Assembly: GCA_016791285.1 (NCBI GenBank)
Contig: JAEUMX010000134.1
Coordinates: forward strand, 1-14,068
Reading direction: 5' to 3'
From: Burkholderiales bacterium
Lineage (GTDB): Bacteria; Pseudomonadota; Gammaproteobacteria; Burkholderiales; JAEUMW01
Length of the DNA stretch: 14,068 bases
Shown here piece after piece: positions 12,746 through 14,068 of this stretch. The translations under genes and the position numbers were made by a program. Every line of letters begins with the position of its first letter. The stretch's first letter is position 1. The notes under the pieces are model-generated. The model was not told the DNA's origin. It saw only the letters and a program-made list of their open reading frames with translations, and searched no databases.

Positions 12746-14059
12746 CTAGAAGTACCGAAAGAGGATGTAGACGTGGCTCAACGCGATGGAGAGGAGCATG
12801 AGCGGGAAGGCTGTCTTGAGGTACGGCACGAAGCGGATCGGCGATCCCGCGCGCTCCGCGAAACCGGCGACGACGAGGTTGGCGGAGGCGCCGATCAACG
12901 TGCCGTTGCCGCCGAGGCACGCGCCCAGGGCGAGCGACCACCACAGCGGCATCAGGGCTGCCTCCCCGCCGAGCGCGGGTGCCATCGACTTGATGAGGGG
13001 GATCATCGTGGCCACGAACGGGATGTTGTCGACGAAGGCGGATAGGATCGCCGAACCCCACAGGATGGCGAGCGCCGTCACCTTGACATCGCCCCCGGTG
13101 GCGGCGAGCAGATGCTCGGCCATGAGCCGGATCAGGCCCGCCTCCTCGATGCCGAAGACCAGGATGAAGAGGCCGATGAAGAAGAAGATCGTGATCCACT
13201 CCGCCTGTGCGAAGGCGCTGTGCACGTTCTGCGACTGGCGTTCCGCGTCGCGGCCGAGGTTGTCGAGCAGGAGCAGCAGTGCCGCGCCGACAAGGGCAAT
13301 GGTCGCAGGTTTGAGCCCCAGCGCATTGTGCGAGACGAAGCCCGCGACGACGATCGCGAGCACCAGCAGCGACTGCTTCAGCAGACGCGGGTCCGTGATT
13401 GCCTTGCGCTCGTCGAAGCTCATCACGCGTCGACGCGATTCCTCGTTCGCGGTCAGGCGTCGGCCCCAGATCAAGTAGATCGGGACCATGGTCACCGCCA
13501 TGATGACGACGCAGATCGGGGCGAGATTGACGACGAAATCGTTGAACGAGAGCCCGACCGCGCTGCCGATCATGATGTTCGGCGGGTCGCCGATGAGGGT
13601 CGCGGTGCCGCCGATGTTGGAGGCGAGGATGGTGCTGAAGAGGAACGGGTAGGGGGGAACCTTCAGCTCTTCGGTGATGAGGAGCGTGACCGGCACGATC
13701 AGGAGCACTGTCGTCACGTTGTCGAGCAGGGCCGAAAAGAGCGCCGTGACGATCGACAGCATCACGAGGATGCCCCAGGGCCGCGCCTCGACTTTCTTCG
13801 CCGACCAGATGGCGACGTACTGGAAGACGCCGCATTTGCGCGTCACCGCCACGATCACCATCATCCCGACCAGCAGCCCCAGCGTGTTGAAATCCTCGCC
13901 CCGGATCGCGGCCTCCTGGGTCAGCACACCGCTGAGGATCATCAGGCCCGCGCCCAGGAGCGCGACGACCGCGCGGTTCACGCGCTCGGACATGATGACG
14001 ATGTACGCAGCCACGAAGAGCAGGCCGGCGACCCACGCGGGGCTCCAGCCGAAGATCAC
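12746..14059 (-). CDS. ArsB/NhaD-superfamily transporter (P-protein-like, probable anion or Na+/H+ transporter)
   Basis: The 437-residue frame has about 11-12 membrane segments in the two-repeat fold of the ion transporter superfamily. The two pseudo-symmetric halves are clear: LDNVTTVLLIVPVTL (112-126) with NIGGTATLIGDPPN (148-161), and FVDNIPFVATMIPL (342-355) with GGNGTLIGASAN (383-394). These match the ArsB/NhaD group and in particular the P-protein-like branch, whose substrates are mostly undefined. A polar cytoplasmic loop with NEESRRRVMSFDERKAI (205-221) separates the halves. The GTG at 14059 is the first start inside the window, but the frame stays open to 14068, so the true start may lie just outside. 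It is followed by the Mrp operon on the same strand, which makes Na+/H+ exchange attractive. Arsenite export is less likely, since no arsR or arsC is near. Confidence 0.82.
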   Translation of the reverse strand: MIFGWSPAWVAGLLFVAAYIVIMSERVNRAVVALLGAGLMILSGVLTQEAAIRGEDFNTLGLLVGMMVIVAVTRKCGVFQYVAIWSAKKVEARPWGILVMLSIVTALFSALLDNVTTVLLIVPVTLLITEELKVPPYPFLFSTILASNIGGTATLIGDPPNIMIGSAVGLSFNDFVVNLAPICVVIMAVTMVPIYLIWGRRLTANEESRRRVMSFDERKAITDPRLLKQSLLVLAIVVAGFVSHNALGLKPATIALVGAALLLLLDNLGRDAERQSQNVHSAFAQAEWITIFFFIGLFILVFGIEEAGLIRLMAEHLLAATGGDVKVTALAILWGSAILSAFVDNIPFVATMIPLIKSMAPALGGEAALMPLWWSLALGACLGGNGTLIGASANLVVAGFAERAGSPIRFVPYLKTAFPLMLLSIALSHVYILFRYF

Positions 14060-14068
14060 GCCGGCTGC

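Noticed and set aside
10283..13045. Very long plus-strand open frame (920 codons) opposite mnhAB
   Set aside because: It is rich in Arg, Gly, Asp, Glu, Gln and His with no recognisable domain, and mirrors the codon pattern of the membrane-protein genes on the other strand. Such antisense frames are common in GC-rich genomes.

Overview
The window is GC-rich chromosomal DNA with closely packed genes. The protein styles (a PBP7-type endopeptidase tail, a YbdK-type ligase, a fused MrpA-MrpB subunit) suggest a proteobacterium, most likely a betaproteobacterium. That placement rests on remembered protein style and was not tested by a search. I see no rRNA, tRNA, CRISPR array, insertion sequence or phage gene.

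Left part (1-1965). The window opens inside the end of a D-alanyl-D-alanine endopeptidase gene (PbpG/DacA type). On the minus strand there follows a wreck of an IclR-family regulator gene: only the effector-binding half survives and it is broken by two frame changes. It lies divergent from an intact D-2-hydroxyacid dehydrogenase gene (756-1703), whose likely promoter is in the gap. A small lysine-rich protein with a TTG start follows, then about 300 bases of non-coding, hairpin-rich DNA with a candidate promoter.

Middle (2266-4624, plus strand). A CPA2-type cation/proton antiporter gene without a regulatory RCK domain overlaps by 20 bases a YbdK-type carboxylate-amine ligase (glutamate-cysteine ligase family 2) gene. 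The overlap suggests the two are translated together.

Right part (14068 down to 4646, minus strand). An ArsB/NhaD-superfamily transporter gene comes first. It is followed by a complete six-gene group-2 Mrp (Mnh/Pha) Na+/H+ antiporter operon in the order mnhAB (fused), mnhC, mnhD, mnhE, mnhF, mnhG, with genes overlapping or separated by no more than 11 bases. The 4-alpha-glucanotransferase gene malQ overlaps the end of mnhG by 14 bases, so it appears to be the last gene of the ion-transport operon.

Overall theme: three unrelated monovalent-cation/proton transport systems (CPA2, Mrp, ArsB/NhaD-like) lie within 12 kb, so the region looks like a Na+/K+/pH homeostasis block. The gene families are all known. 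The points worth a second look are the gene linkages (antiporter with ligase, Mrp with malQ), the decayed regulator, and the missing acidic motif in the CPA2 antiporter. I did not find a clearly new biological system.
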